Shown here: positions 25,344-35,037 of the stretch, piece after piece | Layout of the letters: every line of letters starts with the position of its first letter | Position numbering within the stretch: position 1 is the stretch's first letter | Origin: CAVTOA01 sp963736285 | Lineage (GTDB): Bacteria > Actinomycetota > Actinomycetes > Mycobacteriales > QHCE01 | DNA length: 64,000 nucleotides | Assembly (NCBI GenBank): GCA_963736285.1 | Contig: CAVTOA010000003.1 | Location: forward strand, 1,302,001 to 1,366,000 | Direction of reading: 5' to 3' | The notes under the pieces: generated by a model | Databases searched by the model: none | Told to the model about the DNA's origin: nothing | Seen by the model: only the letters and a program-made list of their open reading frames with translations | Program-made: the position numbers and the translations under genes

Positions 25344-25991
25344 TTACTCGTGAAGCGGAAATTTCGAGATGCCACGCCAAGCAAGTGCGGCGAGCAGTTC
25401 GACCGCTTCGCTGCGCGAAACCGACCCGCGATTGTCGAGCCAGAATCGGGCTCCATGCTCCGCGGCACCTGCGAGCCCTACCGCGAGAAGTTCCGCACGC
25501 TCGCGTGGCACACCGGTGTCCGTACTGATGATGTCGGCGATCGCGCCCATGCAGGTGCGGTAGGCGCCATCGACGCGATCGCGCACGGCGGGCTCGTTTC
25601 GCAAGTCAGATTCGAAGATAAGACGAAATGCCTCGCCGTCGGCGGTCACGAAATCGAAGTAGGCGACCATAGCGTTGTGCACCCGAGCTTTGTTGTCGTG
25701 AGTGCGGGCGATCGCGTCTTGAACTCGGGTTACCAGCTCGGCCGCTTGTTGCTCCAACAGAGCCAAATACAGTTCGAGCTTACTCGGAAAGTGTTGGTAC
25801 AGAACAGGTTTGGAGACACCGGCGCGGTCGGCGATCTCGTCCATCGCTGCCGCGTGGTAGCCCTGGGCCACAAAGACCTCTTGCGCGGCGGCGAGCAGCT
25901 GTGCGCGTCGTTCCGACCGGGGCAGTCGCACCGGCCGTTCTATGTTCATGTGCTCGTAACGATGCGAGCTGGCACTCGGATAGCTGGTCAC
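25344..25991 (-). CDS. TetR-family transcriptional regulator (Rv3208 type)
   Basis: 215 residues. The N-terminal TetR helix-turn-helix reads RRAQLLAAAQEVFVAQGYHAAAMDEIADRAGVSKPVLYQHFPSK, followed by a helical ligand-binding domain. The C-terminal half fits the position of Rv3208. Ligand and targets are unknown; the likeliest operator is in the divergent intergenic region 25992-26210. It lies upstream of DUF3107 on the same strand with a 91-base gap. Confidence 0.9.
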   Translation of the reverse strand: MTSYPSASSHRYEHMNIERPVRLPRSERRAQLLAAAQEVFVAQGYHAAAMDEIADRAGVSKPVLYQHFPSKLELYLALLEQQAAELVTRVQDAIARTHDNKARVHNAMVAYFDFVTADGEAFRLIFESDLRNEPAVRDRVDGAYRTCMGAIADIISTDTGVPRERAELLAVGLAGAAEHGARFWLDNRGSVSRSEAVELLAALAWRGISKFPLHE

Positions 25992-26210
25992 GGGTCCTCC
26001 TGGGCGTTCTGTCGCTGCGCCAGCGTAGTGAAGGGGCGTTCGGCAGGTGGCGTCGACTGTCTATGAGGTGTGTGGTGCGGTGAACCGTGTTCGGCCATCG
26101 AGCGTGTCCACGGCGATATTCGGTAGGCTTTCAGCTCGACCGCCGAGGTCAGTGAACATAATTAACCGGGTTGACGGGCACCGGTGTCACAGTGAGGGAG
26201 TGGTCCCATA

Positions 26211-27098
26211 GTGCCCCGCAACGCCCGTCGCCACAGTGCTGAAAGCCGCCGCGCCGAGAGCCACCACGACGCCGACGCCCCTGGAGGGGTAGATAGCCTC
26301 GCCATCCCCTGGGTATGCCAGTCGCCAGATCGACATCTCCTTACCCTGGCGCTGTCTGTCAGCGGTGTCGAAGACGCGCAGCTCTGTGCCACGGTTACCG
26401 GTGAGCGTCGGCTCGCCCTGGACGTCGCCGACGGCTTCGATGCCCACCTTGTGGCCGCGCACGTGGAGCAGCTGCTTGATCAGAAGCTTGGAATTCGGGT
26501 CCAATCAGCGGAAACAATCGACGACATTAAGAACTGGCATGGGTCGCTGTCACGGCCAGTGCCGCTTGGCGCACAGGAGCCCGGACCACATCGCGTACTG
26601 CTGGAGCGGGTCAGCGTCGCGACGAGCGAGCTTGAGTCGACTGTGGAAGTGTCGTTAGCGGTCGGACCAGCACACGTGTTGGGAGCGGCGAGCGGTGCCA
26701 CGTCTGAGCGGGCAATTCTGAGCCTTGCTGCCAGCGCCACCCTGAACGCGGTAGAGCAGCTGCTCGCTGGTCGTTGCCGCTGCGCGATGGAGTATGCCGA
26801 CGTGTTGCACATCGGCTCGGATCGGCTCGCAGTGGTGCTTGTCAGCTTGACCCTGCCCACCGACACCGATCGCCTCTCCGGCGCCGCATTGGTGCGGGGC
26901 GATGCTGGCCACGCGGTGGCCCGGGCCACCCTTGCGGCGCTCAATCGGCGACTCGATCTCGCCTTGGGATCACCGCCCTGGCAGGAAACCGGCGTCGCCT
27001 CGGTTACTTCGGCGATTTCCGTGCGTGGGCTGCCGCTTGAGCTGGACGCGGGCGAGAGCGAGCCGGTTAACGCAGAAAATGCGGTTGAGGTCGATTAG
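26211..27098 (+). CDS. Conserved hypothetical protein
   Basis: 295 residues, no signal peptide or membrane helix. I do not recognise it. The body (SLAIPWVCQSPDRHLLTLALSVSGVEDAQL; EVSLAVGPAHVLGAASGATSERAILSLAASATLNAVEQLLAGRC; HIGSDRLAVVLVSLTLPTDTDRLSG in outline) suggests an alternating strand-helix fold duplicated around residue 130-140. GTG 26211 has GAGGGAG upstream. It precedes the DUF3152 gene on the same strand with 120 bases between. Confidence 0.65.
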   Translation: MPRNARRHSAESRRAESHHDADAPGGVDSLAIPWVCQSPDRHLLTLALSVSGVEDAQLCATVTGERRLALDVADGFDAHLVAAHVEQLLDQKLGIRVQSAETIDDIKNWHGSLSRPVPLGAQEPGPHRVLLERVSVATSELESTVEVSLAVGPAHVLGAASGATSERAILSLAASATLNAVEQLLAGRCRCAMEYADVLHIGSDRLAVVLVSLTLPTDTDRLSGAALVRGDAGHAVARATLAALNRRLDLALGSPPWQETGVASVTSAISVRGLPLELDAGESEPVNAENAVEVD

Positions 27099-27218
27099 GT
27101 GGGGCATTGCGGATGGGCCGTGGATCGTATGCTGGCTGAGACCGTGTCGACGTGGTGCGGGAGCTAGAGGCAGCCTCGTCGGTAAAAGCGTGAGCGACAG
27201 AATTCGAGTTTGTATCGC

Positions 27219-28091
27219 ATGAGTTCTCATTCTGACCGACCCGACCACGAACCGGGTCAGCCGCCAGGTGCTCGGCGTGCCCGTTCGCATCGAGCGCCCA
27301 CGCGCGGGTGGCGACGGCACCGGTGGGTCGTGTTGTTGTCTGTGGTGGCGCTTGTGCTGGTGGGAGTCGATGTGGGCCGGCACTGGTCACATATCGGCAA
27401 CGCCGCCGGTTCTTTTACCGGGATCGTCAAGTCTTCGGCGTCGTCCTCGCCAAGCCCAGCGGGTGAAGCGGGACCTAAGCCCACTGATTCAGCGTCGCCT
27501 GGCGGGAAGCCATCCGCGTCACCCACGGTGGTGGTGCAAGGGGCGGGCACATTTACTGTCGCTCCTGGAGGCACCGGGGTCGTGGGCAGCGGCACCGTGT
27601 ATCGCTATGCGGTGGTGGTCGAGAATGGCATTGGCCAAGACGCGGTGTCTTTCGCGCGAGAAGTTGATTCCACATTGGACGATAGGCGCAGCTGGACATC
27701 GGGTGGAAATGTGGGTTTCCAGCGGACTGACCAAAATCAGGCCGCTTTTCAAATTTACCTTGCGTCACCCAAGACGGTGGATCAGCTGTGCGCGCCGCTG
27801 CAGACCGACGGCTTTACCTCATGTCGGATGGGCGACAAGGTTGTAATCAACGTTGCTCGCTGGCTTGAGGCGGTGCCAGAATTTGACGGTCACCTTGCTG
27901 ACTATCGTCATTACGTCATCAATCACGAGGTTGGCCATCGGGTAGGCCACGGGCACGAGCTGTGTCCGGGAGTTGGCAAACGCGCACCGGTCATGCAACA
28001 GCAGACATTGGGGCTCAAGGGATGCAAGCTCAATCCATGGCCCTATGTGGACGGTCAGCTGGTGACTGGGCCAGCCACCTCTGCTGAGTAG
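27219..28091 (+). CDS. DUF3152 secreted or anchored metalloprotease-like protein
   Basis: 290 residues. A basic cytoplasmic tail, one membrane helix (WVVLLSVVALVLVGVDVG), a Ser/Pro/Gly-rich linker, then DUF3152. The zincin-like motif NHEVGHRVGHGHELCPG (HExxHxxGHGH) is complete, with paired cysteines nearby, so an extracytoplasmic zinc peptidase is likely although not proven. It corresponds to Rv3207c. ATG 27219 is preferred to a TTG three codons upstream. Its last 37 bases overlap the convergent Wzz-like gene. Confidence 0.85.
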   Translation: MSSHSDRPDHEPGQPPGARRARSHRAPTRGWRRHRWVVLLSVVALVLVGVDVGRHWSHIGNAAGSFTGIVKSSASSSPSPAGEAGPKPTDSASPGGKPSASPTVVVQGAGTFTVAPGGTGVVGSGTVYRYAVVVENGIGQDAVSFAREVDSTLDDRRSWTSGGNVGFQRTDQNQAAFQIYLASPKTVDQLCAPLQTDGFTSCRMGDKVVINVARWLEAVPEFDGHLADYRHYVINHEVGHRVGHGHELCPGVGKRAPVMQQQTLGLKGCKLNPWPYVDGQLVTGPATSAE

Positions 28092-28723
28092 CGGTGAGGG
28101 CGCTCGAAGAGAGGGCGCGCTGGCGGTCGAACGAGAAAAAAGACACACAGTGCGCACATTGCCGCCACCACCATTGAGCCGGTGATCACAGTCCAGTTGG
28201 GCTTATAGACAGTGCTGGCAGCGGTCGAGTTAAGGCGCTTGATCCGTGGCTGTGGTTGGTCCGCCGAAACCAGCCCGCGACCATTGCTACCCGCGTTGTC
28301 GTACACGGTGTGGGCGATGCGTTCGGCCACGGCCGCCGAGTCCGCGCGTACCCGGAAAGAAAGTTCTCGGTTGCCGGGACCCGCTACCCATTCGCCGCTC
28401 GCGTTCTGTGACGACGGCGCCGAGCGCACAGCCGAGGCGGACACCGCGCTGTCGCGTAAGACGTCAGCGGTCTGCTCTGCTTGTATTTGCGTGCTGTGGC
28501 TGAGGAAAATGGTCGCGCTGGGCCGCTGCGATACCTGGAATGTCGCCAGTGCCTGGTAGTGCTGAGGCTGGCGGCTGGCGACCGCCCAGCCGACTCCCGC
28601 GCCTATGCCAGCGGCGGCGAGCATGACCACGAGGGCACGGGTACACCAACGCAGCAACGCATGCGAGGGTCGTCTTATCAAGGCGGCGGAAAGCTTTGGC
28701 GGCACGGCCGCGCATCGTAACAT
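28055..28723 (-). CDS. Wzz/YveK-like polysaccharide chain-length regulator family protein
   Basis: 222 residues with a membrane helix near each end (ALVVMLAAAGIGAGVGWAVAS at ~30-50 and WTVITGSMVVAAMCALCVFFLV at ~178-200) and an extracytoplasmic middle (HYQALATFQVSQRP; EQTADVLRDSAVSASAVRSA). This is the Wzz/chain-length determinant topology, without a fused tyrosine kinase. It probably sets the length of, or helps export, the glycan made by the neighbouring ligase/polymerase and glycosyltransferase-like genes, from which it diverges. It starts at ATG 28723 or a GTG seven codons later. Confidence 0.75.
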   Translation of the reverse strand: MLRCAAVPPKLSAALIRRPSHALLRWCTRALVVMLAAAGIGAGVGWAVASRQPQHYQALATFQVSQRPSATIFLSHSTQIQAEQTADVLRDSAVSASAVRSAPSSQNASGEWVAGPGNRELSFRVRADSAAVAERIAHTVYDNAGSNGRGLVSADQPQPRIKRLNSTAASTVYKPNWTVITGSMVVAAMCALCVFFLVRPPARPLFERPHRYSAEVAGPVTS

Positions 28724-28816
28724 GCTACGGTTGCTGCGCTCTGCTGCTCGCGTTGTTGCTCAGCTTTGCGGAGCGCTATTTCCCATGTGCCGTCTGCCTG
28801 TCGTTGAAAGCTGATC

Positions 28817-30541
28817 GTGTTGCCTAGCGCGCCTACTGACCTTAAAAACCGCGCCGGTTTCGGCTTCGCGCATCGGCGGTCCAGCATCTGGGCTGTCACC
28901 ATTTCGTTGTTGGTTGCGGTCATCGTCTCGTTGTTAGTCGCGAGAAAACTGATGCACGGCGACATGATTGTGGCGCTGTCGGTGGTCGTGTATGCGGTGT
29001 TTCTGACAGCGTTGTGGTGGCTCACTCGCGGAAACGCTCCGGTCGTGGTGGCGGTGGCGTATCTCATTGGCCCGGCCCCAGCGGACAACATCCTGACGCA
29101 GGTCTTTATCTTTCCGACGACCGATTTTTCCTTGCGTTCTCGCGATCTGTTTTTTCTTGCCGACATCGTCTTGGTGTTGGCTTTGCTGCTCACTCGACCA
29201 CCATTGCCGGTGAGTCGGCTCGTCCGCTGGTGGGTGCTTGGGCTGCTGGCGCTAGCCGTGTATCCGGTAGTTGTAGGGCTGTTATTTGGCTCCGGACAGT
29301 CCACATTGGCGTTGCTGCAGGGCGCCACTATGCCGTTGCGCGGGGCCGGTTTGGTGCTGCTGATCGCGGGTTGGGCGGCCACACACGGATGGGCTAGCAC
29401 CCTGGGAAATCTAGCGCGCACGCTGGTCGCTTGCGGTGCGCTGCTGGCGTGGGGTGTGCTCGTCGCGGTGGTGTTGGCCCACGGTGAGCTGCGCTATTCG
29501 CTGTTTAACTATCCGCTCATGGTGGACGGTCGGCCTTCCCTTCCCGGCTGGGGTAACAACATTCTCGCCAATTTTTTCTGTGTCTGTTTGGCCATTGTGG
29601 TGTTTCTCCGACCCAGGCTGGGCTGGTCACTGCGATGGTTGGTGCCCATCTCGCTGCTGTTGTTGGCTGGTCTGCTCTATACCGAAGTGCGCATCGCCAT
29701 GATGCTGGCGTTGGTGATCGTGGAAGTTCCGTTAGTACTCGCGGTGCTGCGTCGAGTTTGGCCGCGACGGGGTGCGTGGCGAGCGGTGCTATCCGCCGTG
29801 CTCGCGGCGTTAGTTCTTGGCCTCGTGACCGTGACGATCCTGCCCATCGCTAACCCTCGTTTCCAGACATTGACCCCCCGGTTCATCGCCGAACAAGTGT
29901 CCAATCCGGACGAAAATGGCGATCGTTCGGAAACGATGGTGTCGGGATCTGGCGTTGACCTTGGCGGCGATTCGTTTGGTACCCGTACCGGTTTGCTGCG
30001 TACCGCCGGAAAGATATGGCTGCGAGACCCCGTCGCTGGCGTGGGTTGGAACGCGTGGGGCTGGGCTAAGAGTGAGCAGTCACGGCGGCTTGTCGTCGCC
30101 ATTGATCCGCATAACGGGTTGGTGTGGTTGCTCGCGGAAGCCGGTGTCTTGGGGCTGGCATTGCTGTATTGGCTCCCCTTTGTCATGGCGCTTCGCCGGT
30201 TGCATCTGTGGTGGCTGTGGGCCGTTCCGTTGGTGGCCACAGCATTAGAGCTGATAAATCCCAATCTTCGCGACGGCCATTTCGCGGTGGCGGTGTGGAC
30301 CTTCTTCGCGCTGGGCACAGCGGCCGGACTCGACAGAGCCGACCCGCCTGGTCGCTATACCATCCGACGGTGGATTTCCGACGCTGGTCAGTGGGTGCAA
30401 GGAAAGCCGTTACAGTCGTCGCCACCTACGGGTGCGGTCACATCCGCTGACGCTTCGGACGACCCATCAGTGTCGCACCGTGTCCGATCTGAACGTCCAT
30501 TTGAGAGTGTCGTTACCATCTCGCAAGGAGCTCTTCCATGA
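28817..30541 (+). CDS. O-antigen ligase/polymerase-like membrane protein (Wzy_C)
   Basis: 574 residues with about 10-12 membrane helices and a large extracytoplasmic loop (~350-410). DPHNGLVWLLAEAGVLGLALLYW is the Wzy_C signature, whose histidine is used in glycan ligation or polymerisation. It would join or polymerise lipid-linked oligosaccharides at the outer face of the membrane. It starts with GTG 28817 and overlaps the next gene by ATGA, so the two are coupled. Ligase and polymerase activities cannot be separated by sequence. Confidence 0.85.
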   Translation: MLPSAPTDLKNRAGFGFAHRRSSIWAVTISLLVAVIVSLLVARKLMHGDMIVALSVVVYAVFLTALWWLTRGNAPVVVAVAYLIGPAPADNILTQVFIFPTTDFSLRSRDLFFLADIVLVLALLLTRPPLPVSRLVRWWVLGLLALAVYPVVVGLLFGSGQSTLALLQGATMPLRGAGLVLLIAGWAATHGWASTLGNLARTLVACGALLAWGVLVAVVLAHGELRYSLFNYPLMVDGRPSLPGWGNNILANFFCVCLAIVVFLRPRLGWSLRWLVPISLLLLAGLLYTEVRIAMMLALVIVEVPLVLAVLRRVWPRRGAWRAVLSAVLAALVLGLVTVTILPIANPRFQTLTPRFIAEQVSNPDENGDRSETMVSGSGVDLGGDSFGTRTGLLRTAGKIWLRDPVAGVGWNAWGWAKSEQSRRLVVAIDPHNGLVWLLAEAGVLGLALLYWLPFVMALRRLHLWWLWAVPLVATALELINPNLRDGHFAVAVWTFFALGTAAGLDRADPPGRYTIRRWISDAGQWVQGKPLQSSPPTGAVTSADASDDPSVSHRVRSERPFESVVTISQGALP

Positions 30542-31638
30542 CGTCCCCGCCTCCGTTGCTATTTGTCGTTGGCTCGGGAGTTCAGCTCGACAGTGTGCGC
30601 CGCGTGGTGCCGCATCTGCGGCGGAGCGCCACGGTTCTCGACATTTGGCGCAGCGCCGCCGTGCCGTTGGATCAGCTCACCGTGCCCGGGCATGTCGCGC
30701 CGGTCTCCTTGGCCCGGTTGCGAGCGGTTGCCGCGGCAACAATCGAATGGGTCCATGCGCATCGCCGGGGGATCGTGGTGGTGCCTCAGGATGTTGGCCT
30801 CGTGTACCGGAGGGTCATCGCCGCCGCTCGTCGTGCGGGCGCACGGATCGCCTTTCTGCCCGATGGGGCGGTAAGCCGTGGCAAGGTCACCGCGCGGAGT
30901 CCGCTGGGAGGGCTCGTGCCGGTCGCGGACACCATTTTGCGCCGGCTTGGTCTGGTAGCGGGGCGCCACGGCGAGATGGCGGCGAGCAGGCCCGACCTGG
31001 TGTTGAGCTGGGGGCCAGGTTGGGATCCGATCTATCGGGACCATGGCATCACCGAGGTGATTGACGTGGGCAACCCACGGGCTGATGAACTCGCGCGGCT
31101 CCCTCAGCCAGTTACGGGAAAAGTGCTGATATGTAGTCAACCCATGGATCATGCGGCTATTGGTGGTGCTAGCGCCGAGGCCGCTTGGTACGAGTTTTTG
31201 GAGCGTATGGCGGAGACCGCTCCCGATAACTCGCTCGCTATCCGGCTCCACCCCATGGAAAAGGACAAACTAGACCGTTTGCCTCTAGGTGTGGCGGCGA
31301 AAGCACGGTTGACGCAGAGCGTCAGTCTCGCTGAGGACATTGGTTCGGTCGGAGCGGTCGTAAGTTGGGCGTCCACGACCATGATCGAGGCAGCTGGAGC
31401 ACATCGTGCCGTTGTCTCTGTCGCGGTTAATGAAGCGGCGGCCCGGATGGCTCAAGGCTTCGTTATCCAGCGTGATCCTCGCGCGGTCTGTGTGCTCAGT
31501 GCCGAGCTGCCCCACTTCGTCTCGCTGGAAGCGGTAATAGCGCGGGCCCGAGCGCGGCAAGTGGGGATGGCTGAGGACTACCTCGTCAATGTGGGCACAG
31601 CGGCGAAAGCCGTTGCGGCCGCGCTCGACGACATGTGA
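30538..31638 (+). CDS. GT-B-like protein, putative glycosyl- or glycerophosphotransferase
   Basis: 366 residues, cytoplasmic. Two Rossmann-like halves are visible: PPPLLFVVGSGVQLDSVRRVV to residue ~180, and a C-terminal half with VLICSQPMDHAAIGG, LAIRLHPMEKDKLDRLPLG and SWASTTMIEAAGAHRAV. The last block resembles the donor-binding site of capsule-type GT-B enzymes, in which a serine/threonine pair and a glutamate contact the nucleotide. It is likely the transferase partner of the overlapping O-antigen-ligase-like gene. I could not name a closer family. Confidence 0.55.
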   Translation: MTSPPPLLFVVGSGVQLDSVRRVVPHLRRSATVLDIWRSAAVPLDQLTVPGHVAPVSLARLRAVAAATIEWVHAHRRGIVVVPQDVGLVYRRVIAAARRAGARIAFLPDGAVSRGKVTARSPLGGLVPVADTILRRLGLVAGRHGEMAASRPDLVLSWGPGWDPIYRDHGITEVIDVGNPRADELARLPQPVTGKVLICSQPMDHAAIGGASAEAAWYEFLERMAETAPDNSLAIRLHPMEKDKLDRLPLGVAAKARLTQSVSLAEDIGSVGAVVSWASTTMIEAAGAHRAVVSVAVNEAAARMAQGFVIQRDPRAVCVLSAELPHFVSLEAVIARARARQVGMAEDYLVNVGTAAKAVAAALDDM

Positions 31639-31666
31639 TGCCCATCGCCAGCGTGAGGCAACAACC

Positions 31667-34600
31667 ATGACCACCACTAGTCGTTCCGATGGTGGCGCGC
31701 CGCGTTACCGGTTGACGCGTCCGGCGACGGTCGAGTCGTCGGTGTCCGCGCCCACATTGGACGGTGAGCAGCAGCGTGTCGTGGAACACCGCAACGGGCC
31801 GCTTTTAGTGCTGGCTGGTCCTGGGACGGGCAAGACCAGCACGCTGGTGGAGGCGGCGGTCGCCCGCATTGTCGAGGGTGCCGATCCTGAGAACATGTTG
31901 GTGTTGACGTTCAGCCGGAAGGCCGCCGCGCAATTGCGCAAACGCATCACCGAGCGGCTGGGCAGGACGGTCACCGAGCCGATGGCTCGTACGTTTCACT
32001 CGTATGCCTTTGGGCTGCTTCATCGGTGGGCAGCCGCAGCGGGCCAGCCGCCGCCACGGCTGCTGTCTGGTCCGGAGCAAGACGTGGTTATCCGAGAGCT
32101 CCTGGCCGGTGATGAGCTTGGTGCGGGCGTCACCTGGCCTGCTCGACTACGGCCAGCGTTAGCTACTAGAGAATTCGCTGGACAACTGCGTGACCTGCTG
32201 TTACGTGCCTACGAGCGCGGCGTTAGCCCGGCTAAGCTCGACCAATGGGGTAGGGCCCATGGCCGGGACGACTGGCAGGCCGCGGCGAGGTTTATGCAGC
32301 AGTACGCCGACGTCACCGAACTGCGTGACGCGAGCACGGGGAGTGGCGCCGCCTATGACACCGCAGAACTGATTCGGGCCGCGGCGCAGCAGCTCGCTAA
32401 CGATCCCGCGCTGCTGGCGGCTGAGCGTGCTCGGTGCGCATATGTTTTCGTCGATGAGTATCAAGACACGGATCCGGCGCAGGAGGAGCTGCTGCGGTTG
32501 TTGTGCGGTGGTGGCCGGTTTTTGGTAGCGGTGGGGGATCCAGACCAGTCCATTTACGCCTTTCGTGGCTCCGATATGGATGGTATTCGCCAGTTCCCGG
32601 AGCGGTTTCCGACGGCGAGCGGGGAGTCAGCCCCAACTGTCGCGTTAGGAGTATGTCGACGCAGCGGGTCCATGTTGGTGACCGCGTCTCGGCGGGTGGC
32701 GGCGCGGTTGCGGGGCCCGGTTCGGCATCGGGCGTTGGAGCCACTGGCTGACCTTCCACCCGGTGTAGTGGAAGCACACGTGCTGCGTTCACCGAGCGCC
32801 GAGGCGGCCTACGTGGCGCATCGACTGCGGCGGGCACATCTGCTCGACGGCATTCCTTGGTCTCGAATGGGGGTGTTGGTCCGCTCAGCGACGCTGCGAC
32901 TGACGACGTTGCGGCGAGCGATGATGCAGGCTGGCGTGCCGGTCGCGGTGGCGGGAGATGAGCTGCCGTTGGTGGACCAGCCTGCCGTGCGCCACTTGCT
33001 GGCGATCATGCGTTGCGCCCTCGATGTATCCACATTGGATGAAGAAGCGGCCGTCGAGCTGTTGCGGTCGCCGTTGGGTGGGGCAGATGCGTTGAGTCTG
33101 CGTCGCTTGCGGCAGCAGCTGCGGCGTCTATCGCTATTGTCGGGAGAGTTGCGCCCCTCCAGCCAGCTGGTGGTGAGCGCGTTGCTCGACTCCAGTGAAC
33201 TCGCGGCGGTCGATGAGCAGTGGGCCGCACCCGCGCTGCGGGTTGCGCGGGTGTTGGCGGCCGCCCGGGCGGCCTGTGCGCAACCGGGCGTCACGGCACA
33301 ACAGCTGGTGTGGGAGGTCTGGGCGAGCTCTGGGTTAAGCGAACGCTGGCAGCAGCTCAGCGCCGCCGGTGGGGCCCGGGGGGCGGCGGCCGATCGAGAC
33401 CTGGACGCGGTCATCGCATTATTGGAAGCGGCAACGAGGTTTAACGATCGCTTGCCCGGTGCTGGGCCGAGCATCTTCTTAGATCAGGTGCGCAATCAAC
33501 GGTTGCCCGGCGATTCGCTGGCGCCGGCGGCGAGGCTCAACGAAGCGGTGCGCATCGTGACGGCACACACCGCAAAGGGCCTGGAGTGGGACTTTGTGGC
33601 CGTGTGTGGCGTCCAAGAAGGACTATGGCCCGACCTGCGTATGCGAGGCAGCTTGCTGGGCGCTGACGACATTGTCGACTTAGCGGCGGACCGCCCGGTG
33701 GGGCAGGAGCGGGGTGGTCGAGTAGGTCAATTGCTCGACGAAGAACGAAGGCTGTTCTATGTGGCCATCACCCGCGCTCGGCAGCAGCTGGTGGTCACTG
33801 CGGTCGAAGATGACGACAGTCAGCCGTCTCGCTTTCTTGACGAGCTCATGCCACAGTCCACTGTGGAGGGAGAGTGGGTTCCCCGGGAGCCGACAGATGT
33901 ACCCCGTCCGCTCAATCTCGCCGGTTTGGTGGCGGAGCTGCGAGCTGTGGTTGTCGATGCGTACGCGCCCGAAGACCGCCGTCAGCAAGCCGCGGGTGTG
34001 TTGGCTCGGCTTGCGCGCGCGCGGGTCCCCGGTGCCGCGCCGATGCATTGGTGGGGCTATGCGCCGCTGAGCGATGCGCGATCGTTGCGCGAGCCGCATG
34101 AGCCGGTGCCGGTATCGCCGTCCGCAGTGGAAAAATTTGACGCCTGCGCTTTGCGATGGCTGCTGGAGGCGCATGGCGGTGCCGGGGTTCCCTCGGCGAG
34201 TCAAGACATTGGTGTGGCGGTGCACGAGGTCGCAGCGATGGCGGGGCACGCGAGCGGAGTCGAACAGCTCTTGTCTGAGTTGGAGCGTCAGCTTGCGGGG
34301 GTTCGGCTCAGTCAAGGATGGTACGGCGAGCGCCAGCGAGAACGGGCGCAACATATGGTGCGCAAACTGGCTGGGTGGCTGTCTGGCAACTCGCGACGCT
34401 ACTTGGCCGCCGAGCGTGAATTCGCTACCCGGGTCGGCAGAGCATTGTTGCGTGGTCGGGTGGATCGCTTGGAGGTGGATGGTGACGGCCGGCTGGTCGT
34501 GGTGGACTTCAAGACAGGCGCCGCCGCGCCCGCTAAAGACGAACTGCCCCGGCATCCACAGTTAGCCATGTACCAATTGGCGGTGGCCGAAGGTGGATTC

Positions 34601-34909
34601 CGGGCGTTGTCAGAGGCATCAGACGACCGCGCTGTCGCAGCTCTCGACCCTGCTGCTCTGGCAGCCGCCAAGCTGGATCAGCCCGGTGGGGCCGCGTTGG
34701 TGCAGTTGGGCACGAAAACGCAGAAGGCAACGGAGCAGCACCAACCGGTGTTGGCCGAGTCGCGGGATCCTGAGTGGGCGGCGAGGTTGGCAGATTCGGT
34801 GGCGTCGGGCATGGCAGGTTCGGTCTTCGCCGCTACCGAGAACGGAAATTGCCGAGTGTGCCCGGTGCGCGGCTCGTGTCCTATCCACAGTGGACAAGTG
34901 ACGGAGTAA
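31667..34909 (+). CDS. adnA: AdnA, helicase-nuclease subunit
   Basis: 1080 residues. UvrD-type motor: Walker A GPGTGKTST (51-59), DEYQDTDPAQ (~261), GDPDQSIYAFRG and TAHTAKGLEWDFV. The C-terminal PD-(D/E)XK nuclease has LVVVDFKTG (~945), and four cysteines (CALRW; CRVCPVRGSC near 1060) in the AddB-type Fe-S arrangement. It matches mycobacterial AdnA (Rv3202c) in size and layout; with AdnB it resects double-strand breaks. ATG 31667 is chosen; the frame is open back to 31589 inside the preceding gene. Here adnB is not adjacent but 3.5 kb downstream. Confidence 0.93.
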   Translation: MTTTSRSDGGAPRYRLTRPATVESSVSAPTLDGEQQRVVEHRNGPLLVLAGPGTGKTSTLVEAAVARIVEGADPENMLVLTFSRKAAAQLRKRITERLGRTVTEPMARTFHSYAFGLLHRWAAAAGQPPPRLLSGPEQDVVIRELLAGDELGAGVTWPARLRPALATREFAGQLRDLLLRAYERGVSPAKLDQWGRAHGRDDWQAAARFMQQYADVTELRDASTGSGAAYDTAELIRAAAQQLANDPALLAAERARCAYVFVDEYQDTDPAQEELLRLLCGGGRFLVAVGDPDQSIYAFRGSDMDGIRQFPERFPTASGESAPTVALGVCRRSGSMLVTASRRVAARLRGPVRHRALEPLADLPPGVVEAHVLRSPSAEAAYVAHRLRRAHLLDGIPWSRMGVLVRSATLRLTTLRRAMMQAGVPVAVAGDELPLVDQPAVRHLLAIMRCALDVSTLDEEAAVELLRSPLGGADALSLRRLRQQLRRLSLLSGELRPSSQLVVSALLDSSELAAVDEQWAAPALRVARVLAAARAACAQPGVTAQQLVWEVWASSGLSERWQQLSAAGGARGAAADRDLDAVIALLEAATRFNDRLPGAGPSIFLDQVRNQRLPGDSLAPAARLNEAVRIVTAHTAKGLEWDFVAVCGVQEGLWPDLRMRGSLLGADDIVDLAADRPVGQERGGRVGQLLDEERRLFYVAITRARQQLVVTAVEDDDSQPSRFLDELMPQSTVEGEWVPREPTDVPRPLNLAGLVAELRAVVVDAYAPEDRRQQAAGVLARLARARVPGAAPMHWWGYAPLSDARSLREPHEPVPVSPSAVEKFDACALRWLLEAHGGAGVPSASQDIGVAVHEVAAMAGHASGVEQLLSELERQLAGVRLSQGWYGERQRERAQHMVRKLAGWLSGNSRRYLAAEREFATRVGRALLRGRVDRLEVDGDGRLVVVDFKTGAAAPAKDELPRHPQLAMYQLAVAEGGFRALSEASDDRAVAALDPAALAAAKLDQPGGAALVQLGTKTQKATEQHQPVLAESRDPEWAARLADSVASGMAGSVFAATENGNCRVCPVRGSCPIHSGQVTE

Positions 34910-35037
34910 GCGGACCGACTGAGTTATATGTCAGCCTTCTATACCAGTTGCTACGATTCTGTTTACTTTGTCGGCACACGGGGATGAACACCCCTGGTTA
35001 TGGGCATGGCAAGAGTAACGCCGTGGGAGGGACATAC

